DNA of 64,000 nucleotides from Sphingomonas xinjiangensis (GCF_014199255.1 NZ_JACIJF010000003.1:1-64000); one strand, 5' to 3'. Shown: positions 18,186 through 27,378, numbered from the stretch's first letter. Program-made: numbers and translations. The notes: a model not told the origin generated them from the letters alone.

Positions 18186-18332
18186 CGCTTGCTGAAGCTC
18201 CATCTTTACGAGCATCGTGTCCCCGGCAACTTTGACGCCTAGATCAGGCATGGAGCAGTCTTGCTGCGCGAGCAGCCCAATCAGCTTGCACAGCAAACCC
18301 GCACTCGCCTCCGCGACGACTTCCAGCCGCAC
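18120..18332 (-). pseudogene. ACT-like regulatory domain gene, 3' end lost
   Basis: From GTG 18332 the frame gives VRLEVVAEASAGLLCKLIGL, then L-A-Q-Q-D-C-S-M-P-D-L-G-V-K-V-A-G-D-T-M-L-V-K-M-E-L. This resembles the beta-alpha-beta ACT fold of acetolactate-synthase small-subunit-like proteins. About 50 residues are recognisable; after M-E-L-Q-Q the reading becomes unrelated and stops at 18120. It begins 8 bases after the dehydrogenase stop and was probably its operon partner. The break coincides with the start of the monooxygenase homology. Confidence 0.5.
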
Positions 18333-18340
18333 GCTAGGGC

Positions 18341-19408
18341 TCAAGCGGCTTGTCGTTCGGCGTGCGGGCGGACCGCGGTGATGCGGGACAGGGCCAGCGC
18401 ATCCGCGGCGCGGTTCGGCGCCGATCCGAGCCGATCCCCATGATCCAGCACCTTGGAAAGACGCTGGCCGGTCGCCTCGATCCGCAGCTTCGCTGCATCC
18501 GCTGACCATCCGAGATATTGCGCCGCCACGCTGATGATACCACCAGCGTTCACGACATAATCAGGCGCGTAGAGGATGCCGCGATCGGCCAGCCGGTCGC
18601 CGTCTTCCGGCGTGATAAGCACGTTGTTAGCCCCGCCGCAAACCACTCGAGCTCGCAGTCGCCCGACGGCTTCACGGTCGAGCACCCCGCCCAAGGCGCA
18701 TGGCGCGAAGATGTCGCAGCGTGCGTCCAGGATGGCGTCGCGGCTCATGATCTCGGCGCCGAAGCGGCAGGCGACCTGCGCCGCGATGTCAGGGCGCGGT
18801 TCGGCGGCGATCAGCCGTGCACCGGCTTCGTGCAACAGCGCGCAGAGTGCCGAGCCGACATTGCCGAGGCCCTGCACCGCCACCGTGACGCCTTTCAGAT
18901 CGCTGCCCAGTTTCCGCCGCGCGGCCTCCTGCATCGCCAGGAACACGCCGCGCGCGGTCCAGGGCGACGGGTCGCCGCCCGGACCGCTGCCATGCGGCAC
19001 CAGGCCAGCGACATGCCGCGTCTCGCCTCGGACCCACTCCATGTCTGCCACGGTGGTACCGACATCCTCGGCAGTGACATAGGCCCCGTTTAGCCGGGCA
19101 ACGGCGCGCCCGAATGCCGCGAACAGCTTGCGCCGGTCGAAGTCGCCAGCGGGAAGGTTCAGCACCGCCTTGCCGCCGCCCAGCGGCAGGTCCGCCAGCG
19201 CGTTCTTGTAGGTCATCGCCTCGGCGAGTCGCACTGCGTCGCCGACAAGCTGTGCCCGGTCGGGGTAGCGCCACAGCCGACACCCGCCCGCGCCAGGACC
19301 GCGCCTGGTCGAGTGCAGCACGATGACGCCGTCCAGCCTGCTTTCGGGGTCGTGGAGGATATGCACGCTCTCGGGCGGCACGGCGGTGTTGTTGAGGGTA
19401 TCGACCAT
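18341..19408 (-). CDS. Leucine/phenylalanine/valine dehydrogenase family protein
   Basis: Catalyses NAD-linked oxidative deamination of a branched or aromatic L-amino acid in the cytosol. It has 355 residues from ATG 19408, which has GGAG 8-9 bases upstream; ATG 19444 is less likely. The family's two active-site lysines fall at Lys68 (TYKNA) and Lys80 (LPLGGGKAVL). The NAD-binding turn is V-A-V-Q-G-L-G-N-V-G. The C-terminal Y-V-V-N-A-G-G-I-I motif is intact. A divergent Lrp-type regulator 103 bases away probably controls it in response to an amino acid. Confidence 0.88.
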   Translation of the reverse strand: MVDTLNNTAVPPESVHILHDPESRLDGVIVLHSTRRGPGAGGCRLWRYPDRAQLVGDAVRLAEAMTYKNALADLPLGGGKAVLNLPAGDFDRRKLFAAFGRAVARLNGAYVTAEDVGTTVADMEWVRGETRHVAGLVPHGSGPGGDPSPWTARGVFLAMQEAARRKLGSDLKGVTVAVQGLGNVGSALCALLHEAGARLIAAEPRPDIAAQVACRFGAEIMSRDAILDARCDIFAPCALGGVLDREAVGRLRARVVCGGANNVLITPEDGDRLADRGILYAPDYVVNAGGIISVAAQYLGWSADAAKLRIEATGQRLSKVLDHGDRLGSAPNRAADALALSRITAVRPHAERQAA

Positions 19409-19458
19409 GAACCTGCTCCTGAGCTGACGCGGCAGTTTTTGCATGGCCGGGAGGGAAT

Positions 19459-19497
19459 ATGTCGCCTAAGTTGCAGCCCTCGACATCAAAGCGACAT
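19459..19497. promoter_or_regulatory. Possible Lrp-type binding sites in the divergent promoter region
   Basis: ATGTCGC (19459-19465) and its exact complement GCGACAT (19491-19497) flank 25 bases. A third CGACAT lies at 19481-19486. Repeated short half-sites in a 103-bp divergent spacer suit an Lrp/AsnC octamer, but no consensus can be claimed. Confidence 0.35.
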
Positions 19498-19511
19498 GAT
19501 CTGCCCGGAGA

Positions 19512-20000
19512 ATGTCGAAAAGGAGGACAGACTTGCCGCAGACGCTTGACCTGTTCGAACGCAAGATCCTGCAGGTGTTGCAGGAGGATGCCAGCATGCC
19601 CACCGCCCGACTGGGCGAGATGGTGGGCTTGTCGAGTTCGCCGTGCTGGCGCCGGGTGGATCGACTGGAAAAGGACGGGATCATCACGCGGCGCGTCGCG
19701 CTGGTCGACCGGCAGAAGGTTGGGCTCAACGCCCATATCTTTGCGCAGGTGAAGCTCAACGCCCATGGCCGGGCCAATCTCGACGAGTTCGCGGCGGCCA
19801 TTCAGTCCTTCCCCGAGGTGCTCGAAGCCTATGTGCTGATGGGCGTGTTCGACTTCATGCTGCGCATCGTCGCTGCCGATATCGATGCGTATGAGCGCTT
19901 TTTCTTCTCAAAGCTGTCCAAGCTGCCAGGCATTCAGGAGATCAACTCCACCGTGGCCCTGTCGCAGGTAAAGGCGACTACGGCGCTGCCGATCCCCTGA
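19512..20000 (+). CDS. Lrp/AsnC-family transcriptional regulator
   Basis: A 162-residue feast/famine regulator. The N-terminal winged HTH spans residues 12-60 (LDLFERKILQVLQEDASMPT ... GLSSSPCWRRVDRLEKDGII), and the C-terminal AsnC_trans_reg (RAM) ligand domain includes V-L-E-A-Y-V-L-M-G-V-F-D-F-M-L-R-I-V. It is full length. Being divergent from the amino-acid dehydrogenase makes that gene the obvious target, with the dehydrogenase's amino-acid substrate as probable effector (family inference). Confidence 0.9.
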   Translation: MSKRRTDLPQTLDLFERKILQVLQEDASMPTARLGEMVGLSSSPCWRRVDRLEKDGIITRRVALVDRQKVGLNAHIFAQVKLNAHGRANLDEFAAAIQSFPEVLEAYVLMGVFDFMLRIVAADIDAYERFFFSKLSKLPGIQEINSTVALSQVKATTALPIP

Positions 20001-20006
20001 GGGTGT

Positions 20007-21188
20007 TCAGCGCGCCTTTGCCCGCTCCGCCTCGCGGAGGATGCGCAGGATGTTCCCGCCCCACAACTTGGCGAGATCGGCGTCCGAATAGCCGGCTTGG
20101 CGCAGCCGTTCGGTGACCTTGGGCAGTGCTGAGATATCCTCGATCCCCGGCAGCCCGCCGCCGCCATCCCAGTCGGCGCCGAAGCAGACATGATCGACGC
20201 TCGCCACTTCGATCACGTGCAGCACCATCGCCATGTAGCGCTCGAAATCGGCGTCGCCCCAAAGTGGCTCGGTGGCATCCAGCGCGCGCCACTTGCGGGC
20301 ATGGTCAGCCTGCTGCGCCGGGGTCATCGTGTCGAGATGCTCATACCGAGTGAACAGCGTCTCGCGCTCGGGTCCCATCTTCATGTCCGTCAGGAAGATC
20401 GTGCTCACGCACATCGCCCCGTCCTTGGCAGCCAGCTTGCGGATGCGGTCGTCGTCCAGGTTGCGAGGATGATCATGCGCCCAGCGCCCGCTGGAATGTG
20501 ACAGCAGCAACGGGGTGGTGGACAGTTCCAGCATCTCGTCGAACGCGGCATCGGACGCATGGCTGGCGTCGATCGCGATCCCCAGCCGGTTCATTTCCCT
20601 CACCCAGGCGCGCCCCAGGGGAGAAAGGCCGTTCCACTTGGGCTTGTCGCTCGAGGAGTCGGCGAACTGGTTGTTGGCCCCGTGCACCGGGCCGGCGAGC
20701 CGCACGCCGCGATCATAAAACTCCCGCAGCAGCGAGAGATCCTCGCCTAGCGGATAGCTGTTCTCCATGCTCTTGAAAGCAATCAGCGTGCCGGCCGCGT
20801 TCAGCCGGGCCGCATCCTGTGCAGTCAGCGCGCGACCGATCCGGGCGGGGAATTGGGCTAGTGTGGTGTCGATCAGGTCCGAGCGCCCTCGGGCGAAGGC
20901 CAGCGCGTCGGCATAGCCCTTTGCCGTGAGCGGCCCCTGTTCGGTGTAGATCGCAAAGAAGCCGCCATCCAGCGCGCCGGCTTCCATCCGCTTCATGTCG
21001 ACCTGCACCAGATCGGTTGCGGGATCGTGGTGGCCGGCAAAGCTCCAGCCGGGCCGGGCGAAGTGGAGAGGCGTGTCGAGATGGGTGTCGAGCACCAGAA
21101 AATCGGCGTGCGAGCGGGTACCCTGCTGCGCGGTGGTGGCGCAGCCGCACAACAGCAAGGCAGCGAGGAAGGTCAGGCGTTTGGTCAC
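20007..21188 (-). CDS. Membrane dipeptidase (peptidase family M19), lipoprotein
   Basis: A zinc dipeptidase of 393 residues related to renal dipeptidase, a family that cleaves dipeptides including those with a D-residue. The N-terminus is a lipoprotein signal with lipobox L13-C-G-C16. Metal-site motifs include D-T-H-L-D-T-P near residue 35, K-S-M-E-N, I-D-A-S-H-A-S, L-S-H-S-S-G and G-A-D-W-D-G. GTG 21188 overlaps the stop of the serine hydrolase upstream (GTGA), so it closes the five-gene operon headed by the TonB receptor. It probably releases amino acids from imported peptides in the envelope. Confidence 0.9.
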   Translation of the reverse strand: MTKRLTFLAALLLCGCATTAQQGTRSHADFLVLDTHLDTPLHFARPGWSFAGHHDPATDLVQVDMKRMEAGALDGGFFAIYTEQGPLTAKGYADALAFARGRSDLIDTTLAQFPARIGRALTAQDAARLNAAGTLIAFKSMENSYPLGEDLSLLREFYDRGVRLAGPVHGANNQFADSSSDKPKWNGLSPLGRAWVREMNRLGIAIDASHASDAAFDEMLELSTTPLLLSHSSGRWAHDHPRNLDDDRIRKLAAKDGAMCVSTIFLTDMKMGPERETLFTRYEHLDTMTPAQQADHARKWRALDATEPLWGDADFERYMAMVLHVIEVASVDHVCFGADWDGGGGLPGIEDISALPKVTERLRQAGYSDADLAKLWGGNILRILREAERAKAR

Positions 21189-22762
21189 TTGCTGGTCTCC
21201 GCCACCGGCCGCAGGTCAAGATCGCGATAATTATAGCTGAAATCCGCGATCGGACTTTCGGGCTTCATCACCACTCGCGCAATCTTGCCATCGGCGTCGA
21301 GCGCGAAGGTCACATAGGCCGGCTCGATGCTCGTGTCGTCGAACCGCGTGACGAAGGTGTCATACTGCCAGTGGACCAGCTTCCCCGCCATGTCCGGGGT
21401 GGTCCGGAAATCAATGCGCAGTCCGTTAGCGCCGCTAGTCACTGCGACGTCGCCGTACCAAGGATCGCGATAGGTGCCGACGTAGCGGACTAGCGGGAGG
21501 GACGGCCCAGTCTTTGCGGGCGCAGCCTTGGCGGTACTCAGCGCCGTCTTACCCGCGGCGATGCGCTGCTGCATGAACGCGCCGAACCGCGCCGGCCAGT
21601 CCTGATCGGGGATGCCCAAATAATGGTCCGCGAGCATGTGCGCGATGCCCCGCAGCGCCGCCACGTCTTCCGAATTCACCACCACGGCGATGCCGACATC
21701 CTGGTCGGGCAGCAGGATGATGTGGGTGATAGATCCGAACACACCGCCGCCATGCGAGATGATGCGGGCACCGCGATAATCCTCGACCTCCCACCCCAGC
21801 GCATAGGTGCTGAACTTGGGCGTGAGCGGCGCCAGGCTGCCGGGATAGGGCGTGATCGGCTGGACAGTGACGCCCTTCCACATCTCGGCGGCCTGTGCCT
21901 CGCTGAACAGCCGCCCGCCACCGGGCAGCGCGCCATGGGCCAGCTGGATCTTCAGCCATTGTGCCAGATCATTGGCGCTGAGTGCGAGGCCGCCAGCGGG
22001 CGCCGCGGCGCGGCCGAGTTCCTCGCGCTCGTCCAGCACCGAATTGGCCGCGTCGCCCCGCACCGCACCGCCGATGCGGGCATGCGGAAGGGCACGGTCG
22101 CGCGTTGCCCAGCGCGCCTCGGGGGTCGCGGTGGCGGTCTTCATCCCGCCGCGCTTGAGCACTTCCTGCGCCATGAAGGCTTCCCAGGTCTGGCCCGAGA
22201 CTTCCTCGATCAGCTGACCCGCGACGGCGTAGAGAATGTTGTCATAGGCGTAGCTGGCCCGGAAGCTTGTCGCGGGCTTGATATAGGCCAGTCGCTTCAC
22301 CGTCTCCTTGCGTGACAGGCTGCCGCGCGGCACGAACAGCAGGTCGCCCGCGCCCAAGCCCAGGCCGCTGTGATGTACCAGCAGATCGCGGACCGTGATC
22401 TCGCGGGTGACCCAGGGATCATACATGCGGAACCACAGCATGTGGTCGATCACCTTGTCGTCCCAGCCGAGCTTTCCCTGGTCGACCAGGATCGCCAGCG
22501 CGGCGGCGGTGAAGGCCTTGCCGGTGGAGCCGGTCGGGAAGATCGTGTCGGCGTCGACCTTGGCCGCCTCGCCGAGCTTCCGAACACCCCAGCCCTTGGC
22601 GAGCGTAGTCCTGCCATGCTCGACAACCGCGACGGCGATGCCGGGCGCGCCGGTCTGCTGGCGGATCTGTTCCACTTTGGCTTGGATACCGGCAGGCGGA
22701 TCAGCCGAGGCGGGCGCAGCAAGCACGAGCAGCGGAACGACGAGCACGTGGCGCAGAGTCAT
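21185..22762 (-). CDS. Serine hydrolase, class C beta-lactamase/D-aminopeptidase family
   Basis: A penicillin-binding-type hydrolase of 525 residues from ATG 22762. A signal peptide ends at A-S-A-D-P. The active-site S79-T-G-K82 and Y173-D-N175 follow the SxxK and YxN pattern, and H-G-G-G in R-I-I-S-H-G-G-G-V-F-G replaces KTG. A C-terminal lipocalin-like domain follows from about 420. Such enzymes act on D-peptides, esters or amides, rarely on beta-lactams. It is coupled to the permease upstream (ATGA) and the dipeptidase downstream (GTGA), which suggests a role in peptide or D-amino-acid scavenging rather than resistance. Confidence 0.88.
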   Translation of the reverse strand: MTLRHVLVVPLLVLAAPASADPPAGIQAKVEQIRQQTGAPGIAVAVVEHGRTTLAKGWGVRKLGEAAKVDADTIFPTGSTGKAFTAAALAILVDQGKLGWDDKVIDHMLWFRMYDPWVTREITVRDLLVHHSGLGLGAGDLLFVPRGSLSRKETVKRLAYIKPATSFRASYAYDNILYAVAGQLIEEVSGQTWEAFMAQEVLKRGGMKTATATPEARWATRDRALPHARIGGAVRGDAANSVLDEREELGRAAAPAGGLALSANDLAQWLKIQLAHGALPGGGRLFSEAQAAEMWKGVTVQPITPYPGSLAPLTPKFSTYALGWEVEDYRGARIISHGGGVFGSITHIILLPDQDVGIAVVVNSEDVAALRGIAHMLADHYLGIPDQDWPARFGAFMQQRIAAGKTALSTAKAAPAKTGPSLPLVRYVGTYRDPWYGDVAVTSGANGLRIDFRTTPDMAGKLVHWQYDTFVTRFDDTSIEPAYVTFALDADGKIARVVMKPESPIADFSYNYRDLDLRPVAETSK

Positions 22763-23889
22763 GCGGCGACTTTCTTGGCGGCAACGGAGGAGCGCCGCAG
22801 CAACCGCGCTACCCCGAGGGTGAGCAGCGGCAGCACGAATACGGCGAGGAACAGGTAGGCCAGCAGCCGGTAGCCGCTGGCGATGAGCGCGATCAGCCCG
22901 ACCCGCTCGGCCACGAACATGCAGACCAGCAGCAGCGTGCCCGCGATCGCCGCACGCGGGCCCGCGCGAAGCTCGGCACCGCGGCGGCGGCGCAGTACCC
23001 CGGCAATCCGCTCGTTGATCGCATGCACCGCGCCCGTCCCGCTTTCGAGCAGCGCGGCGAAGATCATCGCCTGGAACAGCAAGTGGAATATCGGCGCGTT
23101 CAGTTGGCGCAGCAGGAAGTCCGAGGGCAGCGTCTCCGCGCCGATAGCGGGATAAAAGGCGACCATACAGGTGAAGAACAGGATCGCTGGCGCCATTGCC
23201 AAGGGACCCGCCACTATCCCCGCGATCACTGCGTCGCGGGTGCTGGTCAGATGGCGCAGCACTGGCAGGATCACGACTGCGCCAATGATGTTGTAGCTGG
23301 CATAGGTCAGCCCGCCCGAGGCCCAGCCGTCCCACGGGGCGGGTGTCGCAAAGCCGGCGGCGATGCGGCCGCCAAAGCGGGACAGGCTGAGGACCAGGAA
23401 CAGCGCATACACGCCGTAGAGCAGGAAGGAGACATACTTAAACACGCCTTCCACCGCCGCATTGCCCAGCGACACGGTGGCGAGGATGCCTGCGGCCAAC
23501 AGCAGCGCCCCGACAAAGCCCGGCCAGCCGAACATCGCTGCGCCGATCGCGCCGGCGCTGGCACCAAACACCGCCAGGATCAGGATGACGAAGAGCAGAT
23601 AGGCAATCTCAAACGCGATCCACGCCGGCCCGAGCAGGTCGGCGAAGAAGGTGCGATAATCGAGTGCGCCTACCATCCGTGCATAGGCGAAGGTGGCCGC
23701 GGCGATCACGCTCCACAGCAGCATCGCCAGCATCATGCCGGTCAGCCCGCCCCAGGGCCCGGCTGGCAGGAAATATTCCGCCAGTTCGCGGCCAGTCGCA
23801 TAGCCGCCGCCGATGATGACGGCCTTCATTGCAAAGCCCGGCAGCAGGAAGCGCTGGAACCAGCTCGACCCTGCCGCCGTGCCGCTCAT
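22759..23889 (-). CDS. YkvI-like membrane transporter
   Basis: A polytopic inner-membrane protein of 376 residues with about ten hydrophobic helices. It begins F-L-L-P-G-F-A-M-K-A-V-I-I-G-G-G-Y-A-T-G-R-E-L-A-E-Y-F, typical of the uncharacterised YkvI family (LeuT-like fold), in which a glycine-rich broken TM1 would bind substrate. ATGA overlaps on both sides couple it to DgcN upstream and the serine hydrolase downstream. Probable role: uptake of an amino acid such as D-glutamate, or of a small peptide (inference from neighbours). Confidence 0.8.
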   Translation of the reverse strand: MSGTAAGSSWFQRFLLPGFAMKAVIIGGGYATGRELAEYFLPAGPWGGLTGMMLAMLLWSVIAAATFAYARMVGALDYRTFFADLLGPAWIAFEIAYLLFVILILAVFGASAGAIGAAMFGWPGFVGALLLAAGILATVSLGNAAVEGVFKYVSFLLYGVYALFLVLSLSRFGGRIAAGFATPAPWDGWASGGLTYASYNIIGAVVILPVLRHLTSTRDAVIAGIVAGPLAMAPAILFFTCMVAFYPAIGAETLPSDFLLRQLNAPIFHLLFQAMIFAALLESGTGAVHAINERIAGVLRRRRGAELRAGPRAAIAGTLLLVCMFVAERVGLIALIASGYRLLAYLFLAVFVLPLLTLGVARLLRRSSVAAKKVAA

Positions 23890-24917
23890 GCCAGGCAGCT
23901 CGCGACCAGCGCGTCCAAGTTAGGCCCGCCGCGCACCGGATCCGCGACCGGCAACCCGAGCCGGGCGCTTTCCCTGTCCATCACCAGTCGTGCTTCCTCC
24001 TCGCTCAATGCAGCGGTGTTGAAGCTGAAGCCACCGCAGCGAATGTCGGGATTGGTGCGACGCCCGAGCGCCAATGTCAGCTCGATGATCTCTTCGATCG
24101 TCGCGACTTGATAGCCTGCCGTGCCGAGCATGTCGGTGCGGCCGGGTTCATGGCACACGACGAAGACGTCTGGCTGGCTGCCGTGCAGCAGGCCGAGCGA
24201 CACCGCGGCATAGGCGGGATGCGCCAACGACCCCTGCCCTTCGATCACGTCCCAATGGTCCGCCGCGGCATCGGGGGAGAGCATTTCCGCGGCGCCGGCT
24301 TCGAAATCGGAGATGACGGCGTCCATCGGCATCCCGCCGCCAGCGATCATGATGCCGGTCTGGCCGGTGGCGCGGAAATCGGCGTCGACGCCGCAGGCTA
24401 CGAACGCACGCGCGAGGGCTAGCGCAGTGTATTTCTTGCCAAGTGCGCAGTCGGTGCCGACCGTCAGCAGCCGCTTGCCGGTCCGTTTGCGCCCGGTGGC
24501 GACAGGAATGTCGGCGGGCGGAACGCGGACGTCGATCAGTTGGCGGCCAAGCCGCTCGGCCGCATCCCGCACCTCCGGAACGTCGACGATCCGCATGTGC
24601 ATGCCCGCGACGATATCCAGGCCCGCTTCCAGCGCCGCGACCAGCGATGCCCGCCAGCTGGGCGGGATCACGCCGCCTGAATTGGCGACGCCGATCACCA
24701 GCGCGCGGGCGCCTGCGGCATGGGCCTGGGCGGGCGTCATCGCCGGCAAGCCGGTGGAAACGGTCGCGCCGGGAAGCGCAAGCTCGCCGACACATTTCTC
24801 GGGCGCCCAGTCGCGCAGCCCCAGCGCGGTCTTGGCGAACCCGCGCTCGGCCACGTCGCCAAGGAACAACAGATAGGGTTGCGGCAGCTGCATCGAGCCG
24901 CTGGTTGCCGTGTTCAT
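23886..24917 (-). CDS. dgcN: DUF1611/DgcN family, D-glutamate N-acetyltransferase-like
   Basis: A cytosolic protein of 343 residues. The family has been linked to D-glutamate catabolism: DgcN acetylates D-Glu and the enolase-superfamily partner DgcA racemises N-acetyl-D-Glu. The N-terminal Rossmann-like domain (FLGDVAERGFAKTA) is followed by a P-loop-type G154-T-D-C-A-L-G160-K-K, then T-G-Q-T-G-I-M-I-A-G-G-G and I-E-G-Q-G-S-L-A-H-P-A-Y. A dgcA-like gene lies 2.4 kb away in the same regulon, which supports the name. The start lies 4 bases after the receptor's stop. Confidence 0.85.
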   Translation of the reverse strand: MNTATSGSMQLPQPYLLFLGDVAERGFAKTALGLRDWAPEKCVGELALPGATVSTGLPAMTPAQAHAAGARALVIGVANSGGVIPPSWRASLVAALEAGLDIVAGMHMRIVDVPEVRDAAERLGRQLIDVRVPPADIPVATGRKRTGKRLLTVGTDCALGKKYTALALARAFVACGVDADFRATGQTGIMIAGGGMPMDAVISDFEAGAAEMLSPDAAADHWDVIEGQGSLAHPAYAAVSLGLLHGSQPDVFVVCHEPGRTDMLGTAGYQVATIEEIIELTLALGRRTNPDIRCGGFSFNTAALSEEEARLVMDRESARLGLPVADPVRGGPNLDALVASCLA

Positions 24918-24921
24918 GCGC

Positions 24922-27246
24922 TTAGAACCCGGCGCCGAGCGTAACGCCCAGCGTGCGCGGCCGGATCGGCGACGCGGAGACTAAGGAGCCGGGCCTTGTA
25001 CCGAACCCACCCGCGTTGATGATGCCACGCGAATTGCCCAGGTTCTTGGCAAAGGCGGTCACGTTGAACGCGCCGAAACGGGCGCCGACGCGCAGGTCCG
25101 CCGTGGCATAGCCTTCAATCCCCAGCCGCCTCCCAAAAGTGGTGCGGTAGGAGTCATCGAAATCGGCTTCCTGCGCACTCACTAGGCGGACATTGCCGCC
25201 GACAAAGGCGGTGGCGCCGTTGCCGACGCTCCATTCGTAATCGGCGGACAGGTTCGCGGTCCATTCGGGCGCGTAGGGTAGCCGATCGCCGGCAAAGCCG
25301 CCATTCCCCTCGGGCAAGTCCTCCCGCAGCGTCGCGTCATTATGAGCGACGTTCAGCACGACATCGAAGCCGCGGGTCGGGCGCAGCGTCGCCGTCACCT
25401 CGGCGCCCTGGCTGCGGGCGGAGTCGCCATTGCCGTCCGCGCCGACCGGGCCGATGCCCGTCTGGTAGACCACCAGCACCTGGATGTTCTTCCAGTCGAG
25501 ATAGTAAAGCGAGGCGTCGAGCGCGAAGCTGCGATCCTCGGTCTCGCCACGGATGCCGACCTCGTAGCTGATCAGCGTGTCCGCCTCGAAAAAGCCGGGG
25601 AACCTGTCGCCTGCGCCGGGCGGCACAACGTTCGGGCCACCAGGACGATAGCCCTTGGCCACGCGGGCATAGATCGAGGCATGGTCGCTGAATTCGAAGC
25701 GCGGCGACACCGACCAGGTGAACACGTCTTCCGAAGAGCGGCCGTTGGTGATCTCGGGTCCGGCCGCGCCGCCGGACAGCGGCAACAGCGACCCGTCCAG
25801 GAGTTGGCGCGTGCGCTGCTCGTTATGGCTGTAGCGAGCGCCCGCGGTGATATCGAAGCGGGGGCCCAGATGCAGCGTCGCGCTGCCAAAGCCGGCATAT
25901 TCACGGTATACCGAGCCGAGTTCGGCGCGAAGGAATTCGGGGAATACGGCGTCTGCACCGCCAGGGCCGAGCGGCAAGGTCAAGGAGGGATCGAGTGACT
26001 CGCCAGTGTCGAGCGCGAAGGGCAGATAACGCTGGGAGATGAGGCCCTCCTCCCGCGTATAATAGCCGCCGACTAGCCACTCGAGTGTCGTGCTGGAGGG
26101 CGACGCCAGGCGGACTTCCTGGGTGAACTTCTTGGAGGAGACCCGCGCCGGCAAGGTGATGCCGCGCGGGCCCGGCGTACCGACATCGCCGAAGAACACG
26201 TCGCCAATCCCGGCAAGTTCGTAGCTGGCGTCGGTGACTTCCTGCTGCACGGTCTCGCTGTAGCTGGTCGCCGAGACGAGCGAGGCGAAGCCCAGATCCC
26301 AGTCAATCGTGCCGTTATAGTTGCGATAATCGACATCGTTTTGGTCAGGATAATATTGCGTGCGGACCAGGCGATCGCCCGTGGGGGCGCCCGTCTCCGG
26401 GTCGATGCCGGCAGGCTCCAGCGTTACCGGATCGGCATCATAGGCGGCGCGGGAATTGGCGCGGATGTTTTGCGCCAGGGCGGTCAGCCGTACCGAGAAG
26501 GTGTCGCTGGGCTTGATCAGCAACGAAGCGCGGCCGCCATAGCTGGTCACGTCATTGGCGTCCTTGCGGTCGATCCCGAGCGTGTCGATGAAGCCGCCTT
26601 GTTCGCGGTAGAAGCCGCTGGCTCGCAGCGCGGCGATGCTGCCCAGCGGCAGGTTGACCACGCCATTGGCGTCCCAGCCCATGTCGCCCCCCGTGACGGT
26701 CTCGACGCCTGCCCGGGCGCGTCCCTCGAACTCGCCGATGCGCGGGGCCACGGTGATGAACCGGACCACACCGCCAAGCGAGTTCGCGCCGTACAGAGTC
26801 CCTTGCGGCCCGCGGAGCACTTCGACGCGCTCCAGGTCGAAGGGGTCGATATCGCCGGCGAGCACTGCGCCGTTGCTCTGGCCAGTGCTCGCCCCGAACG
26901 GCGTTTCGTCGATATAGATCGCTGTGGTCGGGCTCGCCCCGCCGGTGTTGATGCCGCGCAGCACGACGCGGGTTTCGCCAGGGGTGGCCTGTTGCAGGCT
27001 GAGGCCAGGCACCAGCGCGGCATAATCGACGAAGTTGGTGGCCTGTTGCCGCTCCAGCCGCTGGGCACTCACTACCGAAATGGATTGCGGAATATCCTGC
27101 AGCGTCTGCTCGCGCTTCTGCGCAGTGACGACAATCTCTTCGTCCGGGGCGACTTCCTGCGCCCGGGCCGTGCTGGCGAGCATGAGCGCGCCAGCGGCAG
27201 TGGACAGGGCGAGCAGCGTGCGTGCGGACAAGTCGAAGCGGTGCAT
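24922..27246 (-). CDS. TonB-dependent receptor
   Basis: An outer-membrane transporter of 774 residues from ATG 27246, preceded by GGGGAGAG at suitable spacing; the frame is open to 27312. A signal peptide (MHRFDLSARTLLALSTAAGA ... A-R-A-Q) is followed by EEIVVTAQKREQTLQDIPQS, a plug domain with V-L-R-G-P-Q-G-T-L-Y-G-A-N-S and a barrel ending in V-T-L-G-A-G-F. It heads the operon with dgcN, the permease, a serine hydrolase and a dipeptidase. The substrate is therefore probably a peptide or peptidoglycan-derived compound. The 5' region carries a 30-bp palindrome. Confidence 0.9.
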   Translation of the reverse strand: MHRFDLSARTLLALSTAAGALMLASTARAQEVAPDEEIVVTAQKREQTLQDIPQSISVVSAQRLERQQATNFVDYAALVPGLSLQQATPGETRVVLRGINTGGASPTTAIYIDETPFGASTGQSNGAVLAGDIDPFDLERVEVLRGPQGTLYGANSLGGVVRFITVAPRIGEFEGRARAGVETVTGGDMGWDANGVVNLPLGSIAALRASGFYREQGGFIDTLGIDRKDANDVTSYGGRASLLIKPSDTFSVRLTALAQNIRANSRAAYDADPVTLEPAGIDPETGAPTGDRLVRTQYYPDQNDVDYRNYNGTIDWDLGFASLVSATSYSETVQQEVTDASYELAGIGDVFFGDVGTPGPRGITLPARVSSKKFTQEVRLASPSSTTLEWLVGGYYTREEGLISQRYLPFALDTGESLDPSLTLPLGPGGADAVFPEFLRAELGSVYREYAGFGSATLHLGPRFDITAGARYSHNEQRTRQLLDGSLLPLSGGAAGPEITNGRSSEDVFTWSVSPRFEFSDHASIYARVAKGYRPGGPNVVPPGAGDRFPGFFEADTLISYEVGIRGETEDRSFALDASLYYLDWKNIQVLVVYQTGIGPVGADGNGDSARSQGAEVTATLRPTRGFDVVLNVAHNDATLREDLPEGNGGFAGDRLPYAPEWTANLSADYEWSVGNGATAFVGGNVRLVSAQEADFDDSYRTTFGRRLGIEGYATADLRVGARFGAFNVTAFAKNLGNSRGIINAGGFGTRPGSLVSASPIRPRTLGVTLGAGF

Positions 27247-27335
27247 CGTAACTCTCCCCGTGAGTTCCCGGTCAGCCGCCGGGCGCTGTGCGGCCCTTGT
27301 CGCCTCGCACAACGCAGACCTTGGCGGCCATATTC

Positions 27336-27378
27336 TCTGATCAGGATGCTATTATCCTGATCAGATACAAGTCAAACG
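27336..27378. promoter_or_regulatory. 30-bp palindrome within a 42-bp repeated regulatory element (copy 1)
   Basis: Perfect 12-bp arms TCTGATCAGGAT (27336-27347) and ATCCTGATCAGA (27354-27365) around GCTATT. Each arm holds TGATCA, the two centres 20 bp apart. The palindrome is the left part of an element (27337-27378) that aligns without gaps to 30478-30519, 29 of 42 bases identical and ending in the shared AAGTCAAACG. On the minus strand this gives TTGACT, a good -35 for the receptor gene, 91 bases away. The right end overlaps the dgcA stop codon. The probable binder is the XRE-cupin regulator. Confidence 0.65.

Noticed and set aside
21185..22762. Reading the serine hydrolase as an AmpC-type antibiotic-resistance gene
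   Set aside because: It has SxxK and YxN but HGGG instead of KTG and an extra C-terminal domain, and it is coupled to peptide-catabolic genes.
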